Assembly: GCA_039707655.1 (NCBI GenBank)
Contig: CM077665.1
Location: forward strand, 442,431,531 to 442,495,530
Length of the DNA stretch: 64,000 nt
DNA from: Elymus sibiricus
Taxonomy: Eukaryota; Streptophyta; Magnoliopsida; Poales; Poaceae
Direction: 5' to 3'
Below the pieces are notes generated by a model. The model was not told where the DNA came from. It saw only the letters and a program-made list of their open reading frames with translations, and did not search any database. Positions 34,673-45,141 of this stretch are shown piece after piece. Numbering within the stretch: position 1 is the stretch's first letter; every line of letters starts with the position of its first letter. Both the position numbers and the translations under genes were made by a program.

Positions 34673-35254
34673 GGCGAGAGAGCGAGAGAGAGAGAGCTGG
34701 GGGCGATGGAGATGGCTAAAAATACAAGCTTTTGGAGGAAGGAAAGGAAACGGAGTGTGCGAGAGAGTAGGAGGGCCAGGAGGAGCCGCCTCCGTGGGCG
34801 TCTGGGGAAGTTGGAATATCGCGGAACTGCCAAGCTTCCGCCATTTATTCCATTCCTTTTTCCCTTTTGCCCCCTCTGTTTTCGTTTCTCGATGGCTCCC
34901 CGTACTCCCGACTTATTATGCCAGCAGTAGTAGTATCTGGACTGTATGTAGAAGGCACATACTACGTATTGCCGAGTTATTGTTCTGAATTGATTGTAGA
35001 TCGTAAGTAGTATTATCAGTGGTAGTACGAAAGAAATGTACTGAATCTAATGTCCTGCTGGCACAACGCGCGTGGTCCATCTCGCATTGTTTAGCAGGAA
35101 TTACAATTTTGGTAGCAGGAATCAAGCCATTATCTGTTGCCATACTTGAACGATTTTGCGTACGCTCAATTTGATAGCATTCCGTGTGAGGTCGTATGTG
35201 CCTACTGTCAACGCAAGAATACCGGACGGACATTATTACTCTCTATTTATATAC
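34673..35254 (-). promoter_or_regulatory. Candidate leader and promoter region of zinc-finger copy 1
   Basis: On the minus strand a CT-repeat leader (about 34705-34675) runs into the ATG at 34672. The best TATA-like sequence is TATATAAATAG at about 35253-35243, roughly 570 bp upstream, which would imply a long leader. Weaker AT-rich sites lie closer, so the start of transcription is uncertain. Confidence 0.3.
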
Positions 35255-37126
35255 TGTACGTACTTTGGAAGATGTCTATTAGCATTAGCACATGGCTGTC
35301 GATTCTTCCCTTTATGTGACTTGCTGAACATTTTATTGAGCAAAAGACTTGCTCAACATAACCAAGTCTTTCCTTGTATAAGACCGCCACCTCATATTCC
35401 CATCCAAATCAAGAGTGACGATGCATGCATGCTTCCTTGCTTGCACCCTCCACCTTGCTGTGGTGGTGCAGCGCAGGCGTTCAGTGAGTTGAGTAGGGTA
35501 GATAAAGAGCTCGGAACGGGGCGATGATGGGGACAAAGAGTGGGTGACAAGAAGGTTGGGGGAGAAGGAGAGCAAAGTGCATGCGTTGCGAGTAGGGGTG
35601 GAGTGTGGCTTGGGGCATTGGTGATAAGTGGAGAATTAATCAGCTGTGGGGTTCTAAATAAGATGGTAATGGCACGCAAGGGTCACCTACACTGCACCGC
35701 TGCTTTCACAACTTTCCCATTAGTAGATTACAAATTATTGACCCCGGAGCCGGAGGACTCGGCGTACGGTTTAGGCGACGATTATCAAGCAGCACGTCGT
35801 GACGTCGAAAAAAATCAAGAAGCGCGCCGTCGTGGTACTGCGGTGCCTACGCTGTCGCCGTATCAAACTCACTCGAAACCCATCAAATCGGCGTCCCGGC
35901 CGGTAACTCCGGCCCCCACGTTGAAACGACACTTTCTGCCTTGTCATATGACGAAGCATCGGGGCGAATCTCCGGTCAATTTCTACCACGGCGGTGCTGG
36001 TGCTGGTGCCTTCCCCCTTGTAAAAAGTTGCGGAGTCCAGCAGCGTGCTGGCGAGAGAGCAGGAGAGTCCAGCAGCGTGCGGGCGAGAGAGCAGGAGCAT
36101 CTGTGCGCCGTGAGGGAGAAAGCGACGCGTCCGTCCGTCCGTGCCTGCCAACGAACCGCTTTGGAGATTTTCCCTCCCTCTGGCTCTGGGTGGCTATTAT
36201 TACGGGTCGCGCACAGCGCACGATCGATTTTAGTACTACTACGCGATGATTATCTATCTATCCATCCATCTACTCATCCTCCAAAGTTTATGCTGCTGCT
36301 GCTGCTGCTAACCATAACCACTACGGTCTGCTACCACTAATACCATCCGGCAGCATTGCTGCTCAAGCCAAGCTAGCGTTGCCGCGCGCTTTGTCATACC
36401 TATCGTGTCGCGCTGCCACTGGCGCGTATATACGGATAATGCAGGAGTATTTGTTTGTTTGTACTTACTATACTTCGTAGTACAACAAGTAGGACTGGAC
36501 CAACTGGTGCTGCGTGCCACAAGTCAAGCAGGCGGCTCTGGCCTTGAATACGAGGCAGCTGGGCTAGGCGAGTGAGATCACACATCATAGGCCAGCAGCG
36601 TGTTGTTTTCCTCCCCAGCTTCTGCTCGTACTCTAGTGGTGGACACCTTTCTTTTCTTCTCCGATCCGCCTCTGCTTCCTCTTCTTTTTTGCTGTCATTT
36701 TCCTCGCGTCGTTCTTCTTCAATGGATGCCCGTTCGGAGCCTCTCGGATGGTGCTCGTCACGTCTCACGAGAGTCGTCGTAGTCCCGAGTGGGCTTTTGG
36801 TTCGTGGCAATTGCGGTGTTTTTCTTTAAGATATTTTCTTTTGAAGTAGAAGTTGAAGAAGTACATGTGCAAGTGGAAACAGCTACCCCAGGTAGTAGCA
36901 TGCATGCATGCCTGGCTATGAATGGGGTGGTGATTTCCGTTGAGAGGAGCAGCTATGCTGCCGTGAAAAGCGACGTCGTTCTAGCTCCAGGGCGTTGCAT
37001 TTATCAGAGGGACGGAGAAACGAATCGCCGGGAAATAAGCTTGTCTCAAGGCTCCAATGTTGATAGTAATCTGGTGAACTAAATCTAGCTGCAATCTAAC
37101 GGCTCACGGGTTTAGTTGGACCTCTG
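35255..37126. other. Upstream DNA of the zinc-finger gene with simple repeats
   Basis: No gene is recognised. A 32-bp tandem duplication lies at 36033-36096 (GAGTCCAGCAGCGTG...). TATC/CATC repeats lie at about 36249-36270 and a CTG repeat at about 36292-36309. Long ORFs such as 35540-36340 read through these and resemble no family I know. Confidence 0.45.
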
Positions 37127-37128
37127 TA

Positions 37129-37365
37129 CTCCCTCCATTCCATAATATAGTGCGTCCTCGGTTTTCGAGCTTTAAGTTTGACCATAAATTTAACCAACGA
37201 GACCGACTGCGACGGAAGTAAAAATTGTACCATCGAAAACTTCATTCGAATACGAATTCAATGGTATAATTTTTACTCACGCTGCAATCGGTCTCGTTGG
37301 TTAAATTTATGGTCAAACTTAGATTTTGAAAAGCGTGGGCGCACTATATTGTGAAACGGAGGGAA
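37129..37365. mobile_element. Stowaway-type MITE (Tc1/Mariner), copy 1
   Basis: The 237-bp element begins CTCCCTCCATTCC, ends GGAGGGAA and is flanked by TA on both sides (37127-37128, 37366-37367), the Stowaway signature. Most of its length folds back: GTTTGACCATAAATTTAACC on one arm is the complement of the other arm near 37302-37320. Confidence 0.85.
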
Positions 37366-37615
37366 TAAATCAGAAACCCGTTCCTTTTGGTGGTGTCAAA
37401 ACAAATACAACAGTATATTATGGAAGTAGATGCAGCGCTATCTCGTTTTTACGTCCAATCCCGGCTGCTGGTCTGTGTCTGTCCACGTGTGCATTTGTGC
37501 TCGAAGCAGTTTCAGAGCTCGCCTTTTACGAGGCAGGGAGTGCGACGAAGTAAATGCGCGGCCTCCTTGGGTTTAGCGAAATTGTTCGGAGGAGAACGAA
37601 CGAAGGACTGCTGGG

Positions 37616-38162
37616 TAGGGATGGCACCCGCAGGTATGGGTACCGGTGGAGCCACCCGTACCCTTACCCGTTTCATCTGAGTTTACCCATCACCCTTATC
37701 CATACCTGCGAACGGGTACGATTTTTTCTCATACCCGTTATCCTACAGGGTAGATGGGTACCTGCGGGTAAAATTACCAATGTTTGCAAAACATCAATTT
37801 AAACAACTTGTAGTCATAAACAACAACATATAATCATAGTTTACAAAAATATATTATAAAACATATACTTATAAACAAAATCATATAGTCATAGACAACA
37901 ACACATAATCATACATTTTCACTTCACAAATTCTTGACATAGTGTAGAATGTCAAGATAATTTTGAGTTCACATAGATTTTATATGGATACATGGGTATG
38001 TGGGTATGGGTTATATGATCCCATACCCGTACCCGCTCTACCCGATGGGTTTCAGATTTTCCTATTTATATACCCATGGGTAAATTTTTATCCCATACCC
38101 TTACCCTAATAGGGTTTTTACCCGCAGGATACGTGGGTAATGGGTACCCATTGCCATTCCTA
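37616..38162. mobile_element. hAT-type MITE, copy 1
   Basis: The 547-bp element has ends TAGGGATGGCA and TGCCATTCCTA (10 of 11 inverted matches) and an 8-bp target duplication CTGCTGGG (37608-37615, 38163-38170), as expected for hAT transposition. Both ends are rich in ACCCGTACCC/GGGTA motifs; the centre is AT-rich without an ORF of note. Confidence 0.85.
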
Positions 38163-38780
38163 CTGCTGGGTGGCATCGATATGGATCGGGCCAAGAAAAG
38201 GAAATTGTCACTTTTACGTCCGTGTCCTTTCCCGACTGCTTGCCCGTGTCTGCACGCTTCGAAGCGACCGGCCGAGCCAGTCTCGTCGTCATGGCACTCT
38301 GCTGCCGCATATGGCTCCTCGTTTCACCTCCCGGCCGGCCGGGCATCGCCATCGCGAAACCGTCCATACATCCAACAAGAGGCAACGACCCGAAAACAGC
38401 TTATATGTAGCTGGGGTGGCCGTGTCGATGTGGTGTCGCTTCATGGGTCAATGCCCAATATTCTCGTTCGCTTTCCGGTACACATTATGCACACCCTCAT
38501 ATCAAGGTTGTCAGAATCGCGACTCATGTCTTAAAATTTTACGACCTTATGATCCAAACTAGCCCCTTCGATTCTATGATTTTGCTCATAGAATCTACGC
38601 AGGTTTCTATGATCCTGGTAGTTATGATTCTATGATTCACAATCCTACCAATCGAGCTCCGATCCGATTCAGAATCTCGATTCTGACAACTTTGCCCCAT
38701 ACACACACGCGAGCGACTCATTTACGGTTTCCTCGTCCCCCGTTGTCGCCGTCGATCTGCCGCATCTTCTGTAGCCTTAT

Positions 38781-39710
38781 CAGTGGCGGAGCTTGACATG
38801 AATCTGGGGGGGGGGGGGGGGGGCAGAGCAAAAATAAGGACAACTAGGAGGGCAAAGAACGGAAGTGGAGTTTTTGAGCTCGGGCTCATTTGAGCCCGGG
38901 CGAACAGTAAAATCCGAAAAAAAATCAAAACAAATTCAAAAAATTCTGATTTTTTTTTGGTAGAAACATTGACAAATGTTTTACGTGCTCCCAAAATTTC
39001 ATATTGAAATCACATTCCTGGAAATCGTGGCAAAAAAAAATGATGCTCCAAATGTGTTATTTACAAAAGCATTTTGGAGTGTTGATTTTGTTTTTTTTTG
39101 GCACGGCCTCAACGAATGTATTTTCAAGATGAAATTTTGTGAACACGGAAAACTTTTATCAATGTTTGCATAAAAATATGTTTGAATCATTTTTCATTTT
39201 TTTTCGATTTTACTGTTCATCCCAAGCTCAAATGAGCTCGGGAGAACAGTAAAAAAAGTAAACATATTAAAAAAATCGGATTTTTTTTGTGGTGAACATA
39301 TATGAATGTTCTAAGTGCGTACAAAATTTCAGGTCGAAATGACATTCGTGGAGGTCTGGGCAAAAATAACAAAATCAATGCTCCAAAATGCTTTCAGCAA
39401 TAGTCTTTTTGGACCATCGATTTTAATATTTTTGCCCAGACCTCCACGAATGTCATTTTGATCCAAAATTTTGCACGCACTTAGAACATTTATCAATGTT
39501 CATCACTAGAACATTTTTTTGAAATGTTTTACTATTTTTTTGGATTTAACTATTCATGCGGGAGAATGTGAGCTCGGGATCAAATACTCCATGTCCTGCA
39601 AATAACTGATTTTTTCCTTACCTAAGCCATGTACAGTAATTTTTCTACATTGTTTTGCCTAGGGCTGGGGGGCCACGGCCCCCTCAGACTTGCACTAAGC
39701 TCCGCCAGTG
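38781..39710. mobile_element. Non-autonomous hAT element with a nested fold-back insertion, copy 1
   Basis: Ends are CAGTGGCGGAGCTT and AAGCTCCGCCAGTG (13 of 14 inverted matches), flanked by the 8-bp duplication AGCCTTAT (38773-38780, 39711-39718). An 18-G run lies at 38806-38823. Most of the interior (38877-39590) is a separate fold-back element. Confidence 0.85.
38877..39590. mobile_element. Fold-back MITE nested in the hAT element, copy 1
   Basis: It starts GGAGTTTTTGAGCTCGGGCTC and ends GAGCTCGGGATCAAATACTCC, which are imperfect inverted repeats. The GAGCTCGGG motif and its inverse also occur in the middle (near 39226-39242), so the element consists of two inverted-repeat units. I could not find a target duplication, so the superfamily is open. 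Confidence 0.6.
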
Positions 39711-39718
39711 AGCCTTAT

Positions 39719-40057
39719 GACCATGGAGATATAGTGGATCTCTGTCCTTGCTGGTGAAAAGGATCTTTTTTATTTTATTTTAAATTTTCAGGGGGGGGGG
39801 GGGGTAGTTTTCCCCATCTGAATATATTGATCATAGTCGGCTAAAATTCCAGATAGTTACAAGCATCATCTGAATATATTTGAAACACACACCAGGACTA
39901 CAATAAAACACACGAACCAAAGGGTTTTCGACCGAGTTAGCGGGAGTACGCAGCCAAGAGGCAATGTGGTGGCAGCCATGAACCTTCAGACACCCGCGCC
40001 AAAGCACCGCGTCCTCCCGACAACAGCTGAGCGCACAGCGGAGGGAGGGAGGCTGCC
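39719..40057. other. Unassigned DNA before the Gypsy LTR
   Basis: Contains a run of 13 G near 39791-39804 and no recognised gene. Its last five bases, CTGCC (40053-40057), are the left target duplication of the Gypsy element whose LTR starts at 40058; the matching CTGCC is at 61023-61027. Confidence 0.45.
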
Positions 40058-40924
40058 TGTCGGCGTTCTGGGTTCGGGGTACCCAGACCTGCCTGCCTGC
40101 GGCCCAACGCGTGGCCCACCACAGTGGCCCGGTGCGGCCTGGCGACAAACCCCTCAAAACAAGGCCCTCGTGAGGGCCCCGGCCTCGCGAGGAGGATGAC
40201 GCCAAGACCTCCAGAGGAGCGGCTTCCCCAGGTCGCCTCCCGAGGAGCGGAGATTCCTATGCAGGTACCCAGCCTCAGGAGGCTGCGATGACGTGAGCCA
40301 TGACGACCAGGGCAGGCGGACGCCAGCGGACGCAGCAGAGACAGTTTCCCCTTTCGTGCTAAGGAAGCAAGGACGAGTGCGGGTTCCCAAGGACCCCTCC
40401 CCAAAGGTTTCCATTCCGGTGCAACGAGACCAAGACCACGGGCTCGGCAGGACGGATGTCATCGCCGAGCCCACCTCTGCGTCACGCCAGGAGCTTTGCA
40501 GGAGAAGACCACCTTTAGTGAGGATAAGCTGTACCTCCTGTCCCCCTTCAAATTTGGCTGTTGTGGGATCCCTTCCCACTTGTGCGATAAGGGAAGAGGA
40601 CCAAGGCCCGCTATAAATAGGGACTAGCCTCCACCGTAGAGAAGGACCGGATCCACCCACACAAAAGAGCCCTCGTGTGGTCGCTCAACCACTGTACTAG
40701 TTCATCCACAAACCTCCTCGTGAGGCCAATCCACCAAAGCAGGAGTAGGGTTTTACACCGCAAGGTGGCCCGAACCTAGGTAAATCTCTCCGTGTTCATC
40801 TTCTTGCGTCCTCGAGCATCTTCGGCAAGGCGAGGTTGTGTAGTTGCTAGTTAAGTGGGATCGGAGGGCGAGCGCACCCCTGTGTTCGAACCTTTCTTGG
40901 GTCTGCGGAGCCCTAATTCTGACA
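40058..40924 (+). repeat. Gypsy 5' LTR, unit 1 copy
   Basis: 867 bp from TGTCGGCGTTCTGGG to AATTCTGACA, with a TATA box CTATAAATAG at 40611-40620. It is followed by the primer-binding region TTTGGCGCGCCAGGTAGGGG (40925 onward), but the rest of the element is replaced by Copia sequence at 40952. It is the duplicate of 54708-55574. Confidence 0.85.
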
Positions 40925-43504
40925 TTTGGCGCGCCAGGTAGGGGGTGCGCCGAGTCAGGAGGCCTGTTTCGTTTATCCTTATCAGACATTTGCAATAAAG
41001 TTGTTAATCATGTTTGCAACAATAGTGAATCAAATGTGTGGCATTCACGTCTTTGTCATGTTAACTTTGGTTGCATGTCGCGACTAGCGAAGTTAAACTT
41101 AATCCCTAGTTTCACCACTGTCAAGGGATCTAAGTGTCAAGTGTGTGTGCAAGCTAAGCAACCTCGTAAGTCTCATGTGACTGCGGAAACGAGAAATCTT
41201 GCACCACTAGAGCTCATACATTCAGATCTATGTGAAATGAATGGTGTTTTGACAAAAGGTGGAAAGAAGTATTTTATGACGTTGATTGATGACTCCACTA
41301 GATACTGCCACGTGTATCTTCTGAAATCTAAGGATGAGGCTTTGAATTATTTCAAGATCTATAAAGCTGAAGTGGAAAACCAACTTGATCGGAAGATCAA
41401 GAGGCTTAGATCCGATCGTGGTGGAGAGTATTTCTCAAATGAATTTGATTCTTTTTGTGCGGAACATGGTATAATCCATGAGAGGATGCCTCCCTATTCA
41501 CCTCAGTCAAATGGGGTGGCCGAAAGAAAGAACCGTACTCTAACTGATTTGGTTAACGCCATGTTAGACACATCGGGTCTCTCCAAGGTATGGTGGGGGG
41601 AGGCGATATTGACTGCATGTCATGTCCTAAACCAAGTTCCCACAAAGAACAAAGAGATAACTCCATTCGAGGAATGGGAAAAGAAAAGGTTGAAGCTCTC
41701 TTATCTACGAACCTGGGGTTGTTTGGCGAAAGTCAATGTGCCAATTCCAAAGAAGCGGAAGCTTGGACCGAAGACTGTGGATTGTGTTTTCTTGGGATAT
41801 GCTTTTCATAGCATTGGTTATAGATTTTTGGTTATGAAATCTGAGGTACCTGACATGCATGTCGGTACGATCATGGAGTCGAATGATGCAACTTTCTTTG
41901 AAGATATCTTTCCCATGAAGGATATGGCTACCTCATCTAATCAGGAGATGCCTAGTTCATCGACTCAGGAAACAGTTACAATTACTGAACCTGTCATTTC
42001 GATGGAACACTTTGAAAATCCTGTGAAGGAGAACAATGAAGTTCCTACTAGGAGCAAGAGACAGAGGACTGCAAAGTCTTTTGGTGATGATTTTCTTGTG
42101 TATCTCATAGATGACACTCCCAGTTCTATTTCAGAGGCCTATGCTTCTGAAGATGCTGACTACTGGAAGGAAGCGGTCCGTAGTGAGATGGATTCCATCT
42201 TGGCAAATGAAACTTGGGAGATAACTGATCGACCTTATGGGTGCAAACCTATAGGGTGCAAATGGGTGTTCAAGAAGAAACTTAGGCCTGATGGTACTAT
42301 TGAGAAGTACAAGGCTCGGCTCGTGGCTAAGGGTTATACCCAAAAGGAAGGTGAAGACTTCTTTGATACTTACTCACCTGTGGCTCGACTAACCACTATT
42401 CGAGTACTACTTTCACTTGATGCCTCACATGGTCTTCTCGTTCATCAAATGGATGTTAAGACTGCTTTCCTAAATGGAGAGTTAGAAGAGGAAATTTATA
42501 TGGAACAACCAGATGGGTTTGTAGTAGATGGTCAGGAAGGGAAAGTGTGCAAGTTGCTGAAATCTTTGTATGGACTTAAGCAAGCACCCAAGCAGTGGCA
42601 TGAGAAGTTTGAAAGAACTTTAACAGCCACAGGCTTTGTTGTAAACGAAGCTGATAAATGTGTGTACTATCGCCATAGTGGGGGCGAGGGAGTTCTCCTT
42701 TGCTTGTATGTTGATGACATACTGATTTTCGGAACAAATCTGAAGGTTATTAAGGAGATCAAGGATTTCCTATCTCTTTGCTTTGAAATGAAGGATTTAG
42801 GAGTGGCTGATGTCATTCTGAACATCAAGTTGTTGAGAGACGATGATGGTGGGATTACATTACTTCAATCTCACTATGTGGAAAAGATCTTGAGTCTCTT
42901 TGGCTATAGTGACTGCAAGCCCTCTCCAACACCATATGATGCTGGTGTGTTGCTTCGAAAGAATCGAAGAATTGCTAGAGACCAATTGAAATATTCTCAG
43001 ATTATTGGCTCGCTTATGTATTTAACCAGTGCTACAAGACCTGACATCTCTTTTGCTGTTAGCAAACTGAGACGGTTTGTCTCAAAACCAGGAGATGTGC
43101 ATTGGAAAGCTCTAGAGAGAGTTTTGCGTTATTTGAAAGGCACTGCGAATTATGGAATTCACTACACTGGGCACCCAAAGGTGCTTGAAGGGTATAGTGA
43201 CTCAAACTGGATCTCTGATGCTGATGAGATAAAGGCCACGAGCGGATATGTATTCACTCATGGAGGTGGCGCTGTTTCTTGGAAGTCTTGCAAGCAGACC
43301 ATCTTAACGAGGTCAACAATGGAAGCAGAACTCACAGCACTAGATACAGCTACGGTTGAAGCAGATTGGCTTCGTCGGCTCTTGAATGACTTGCCGGTTG
43401 TTGAGAAACCTGTACCGGGTATCCTTATGAACTGCGACAATCAAACTGTGATCACGAAAGTGAGCAGCTCAAAGGATAACATGAAGTCATCAAGACACGT
43501 TTAG
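40844..43504 (+). pseudogene. Chimeric ORF: Gypsy LTR leader joined in frame to truncated Copia polyprotein (886 codons)
   Basis: The open frame begins just after TAG at 40841 with a TTG, not an ATG. Its first 36 codons are Gypsy LTR and primer-region DNA; from codon 37 (40952) it equals Copia codon 518 onward. It keeps the integrase zinc site and DDE core, RT with YVDD and most of RNase H, and ends at the same premature TAG as the parent. Gag, zinc knuckle and protease are missing. The first in-frame ATG is at 41075, inside the integrase zinc region. It lies downstream of a Gypsy TATA box, so a chimeric transcript is possible, but translation would need a non-AUG or internal start. Confidence 0.8.
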
Positions 43505-44069
43505 AGAAGGTTAAAGTCTGTCAGAAAAATGAGAAACTCCGGAGTTATTGCATTGGATTATATCCAAACGTCTAAAAATCTGGCAGATCCTTTTACTAAA
43601 GGTCTATCACGTAATGTGATAGATAATGTATCGAGGGAGATGGGTATGAGACCCACAATATGAGTTGTTCACAGTGGTAACCCATTCTTTGTGATCGGAG
43701 ATCCCGTGAATTAGATGTGGAAGACAAGCTGTTGGTCAACTGAGAGGAGAGTATCCTTACTGTTAACAATACCACTCCATGAAGATGCAATACTCTCCTA
43801 AATCTGCATGGCAGGTTGATGTATATCTTAAAAATGTTCTAAGTGGCTCATTGAAGCAGAGATGTTGTCCTGCAGAACATCTTTTGAAGAACACACCTAT
43901 ATGAGTCTGATTGTTAAACGTCGCAATCTATGAGAGTAGGGTTCTCTCTAATAAACTCATGAAAGGTCTCGGGTTCAACTTAACAGTCTCCACTGCAGTA
44001 CCGGTATATAAAACAGTGTTTTAGAACCAAAAGGCAAATTTTGTGTGCCTCTGGGATCTGGTGGGGGAT
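43505..44069 (+). other. Copia 3' region, unit 2 copy
   Basis: Same as 28855-29419: the coding tail behind the stop, untranslated DNA and the polypurine tract before the LTR at 44070. Confidence 0.75.
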
Positions 44070-45136
44070 TGCTGGAATTTTGTCTATTATGGGCCAAGCC
44101 CAATAGCAGTTTCAGAAATTCCTAATAAATCCTAGAGGCCCACGCAGCCCATTCGTGCAAGGCAAGAGGTGGAACTAAAGTTTAGTCCCACATTGCTAGT
44201 TTAGAGGGAGTTGGACCTCTTTATAAGGGAGGTTCTTTCCCCACATGTATGAGGATGAGAACAAGAGGGACATCCACGCGCGCTCCTCCTCCGCCGCCCG
44301 CCTCGCCACGCCACGCCACGCCTCGCCTCGTCACGACGCGCCGCGGGTTGCGGGAATGAGACGATGTCTAAATTTTTGCCACGCACGACGGGTATACGAA
44401 AGGTCACACGGGAGCTGAAACGTTTTTTTGTAGTGGACACTGAATCTGAACGGCACGCCTCTTTGGCTGAAGTCCGTTTGCTTCGTCTCCCTCTCTCTTT
44501 TCACCTCCCGTCGCTGCCCTCTCTTCTCCTTCTCTTGTGCCTATAAAAGGGAGGTCGCTCCTCTCAGAGAGATGCACCAGAACTACTTCTTCCTCTCGCC
44601 ACCGGTTCCTGAGCACTGCGCTGCTGCCACGATCTTCCCCATCCCGGCTTGCGGCGTGCACCGCAGGTCGGGACAGTAGGCCTCCGAAACCGCACCTCTT
44701 TGAGTCCTGTACGGGAGAAGGGTGATAAGGTTTTTGGGGAGCGCTCTGCGCGACTACTGACTGGTTCATCACGGACGCTCCGGACACCAACGACGACCAC
44801 TTCCCCAACGACGACTTCTTCCCCGACGTCGACGACCTCTTCTACGACATGGCTGGCGAGGATGTCGACCCCAAGAACAGTGCTTCTGCTGACCCCAAGA
44901 ACAGTGCTTCTGCTGCTGCACCTGCATCGTACGTATACATGCTCTTTCTACTTGATGTTCTGTTTACTGCCCTAGTGCCTGCACTAGATTTGTTTGGTTC
45001 TAGTTCATATATGCAGATGTTATTTACCTTCTCTTTGGCAGATTGCATGATTTGTTTTATCTATTCTGTATTAGTCATGCTTTATCTACCATTTCTATTA
45101 GTAAAATTATTTGGTAAATTGCTCATTATTCCAACA
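44070..45136 (+). repeat. Copia 3' LTR, unit 2 copy
   Basis: Duplicate of 29420-30486, followed by the same CTAGA (45137-45141). There is no matching 5' LTR or left target duplication in this unit, because the duplication breakpoint lies inside the element. Confidence 0.85.
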
Positions 45137-45141
45137 CTAGA

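Larger units (their letters stand above)
26302..40951. repeat. Tandem duplication unit 1 (14,650 bp)
   Basis: Every feature from GAGTCAGGAGG (26302) to GGGGTGCGCC (40951) recurs exactly 14,650 bp later, with no net indel. It contains two thirds of the Copia element, the zinc-finger gene, three MITE or hAT insertions and a Gypsy 5' LTR with its primer-binding region. The left edge is continuous with the intact Copia element, and the right edge is the junction with unit 2. Confidence 0.95.

Noticed and set aside
35540..36340. 266-codon + ORF upstream of the zinc-finger gene (also 50190-50990)
   Set aside because: No domain, reads through simple repeats and a 32-bp tandem duplication; likely chance.
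39831..40660. Minus-strand ORFs of 124-168 codons overlapping the Gypsy LTR (also at 54481-55310 and 60044-60749)
   Set aside because: They are frames through GC-rich LTR DNA, repeated wherever the LTR occurs.
40844..43504. The chimeric frame as a normal ATG-started gene
   Set aside because: The first codon is TTG directly after a TAG; the first ATG is at 41075. It is reported as a chimeric pseudogene instead.
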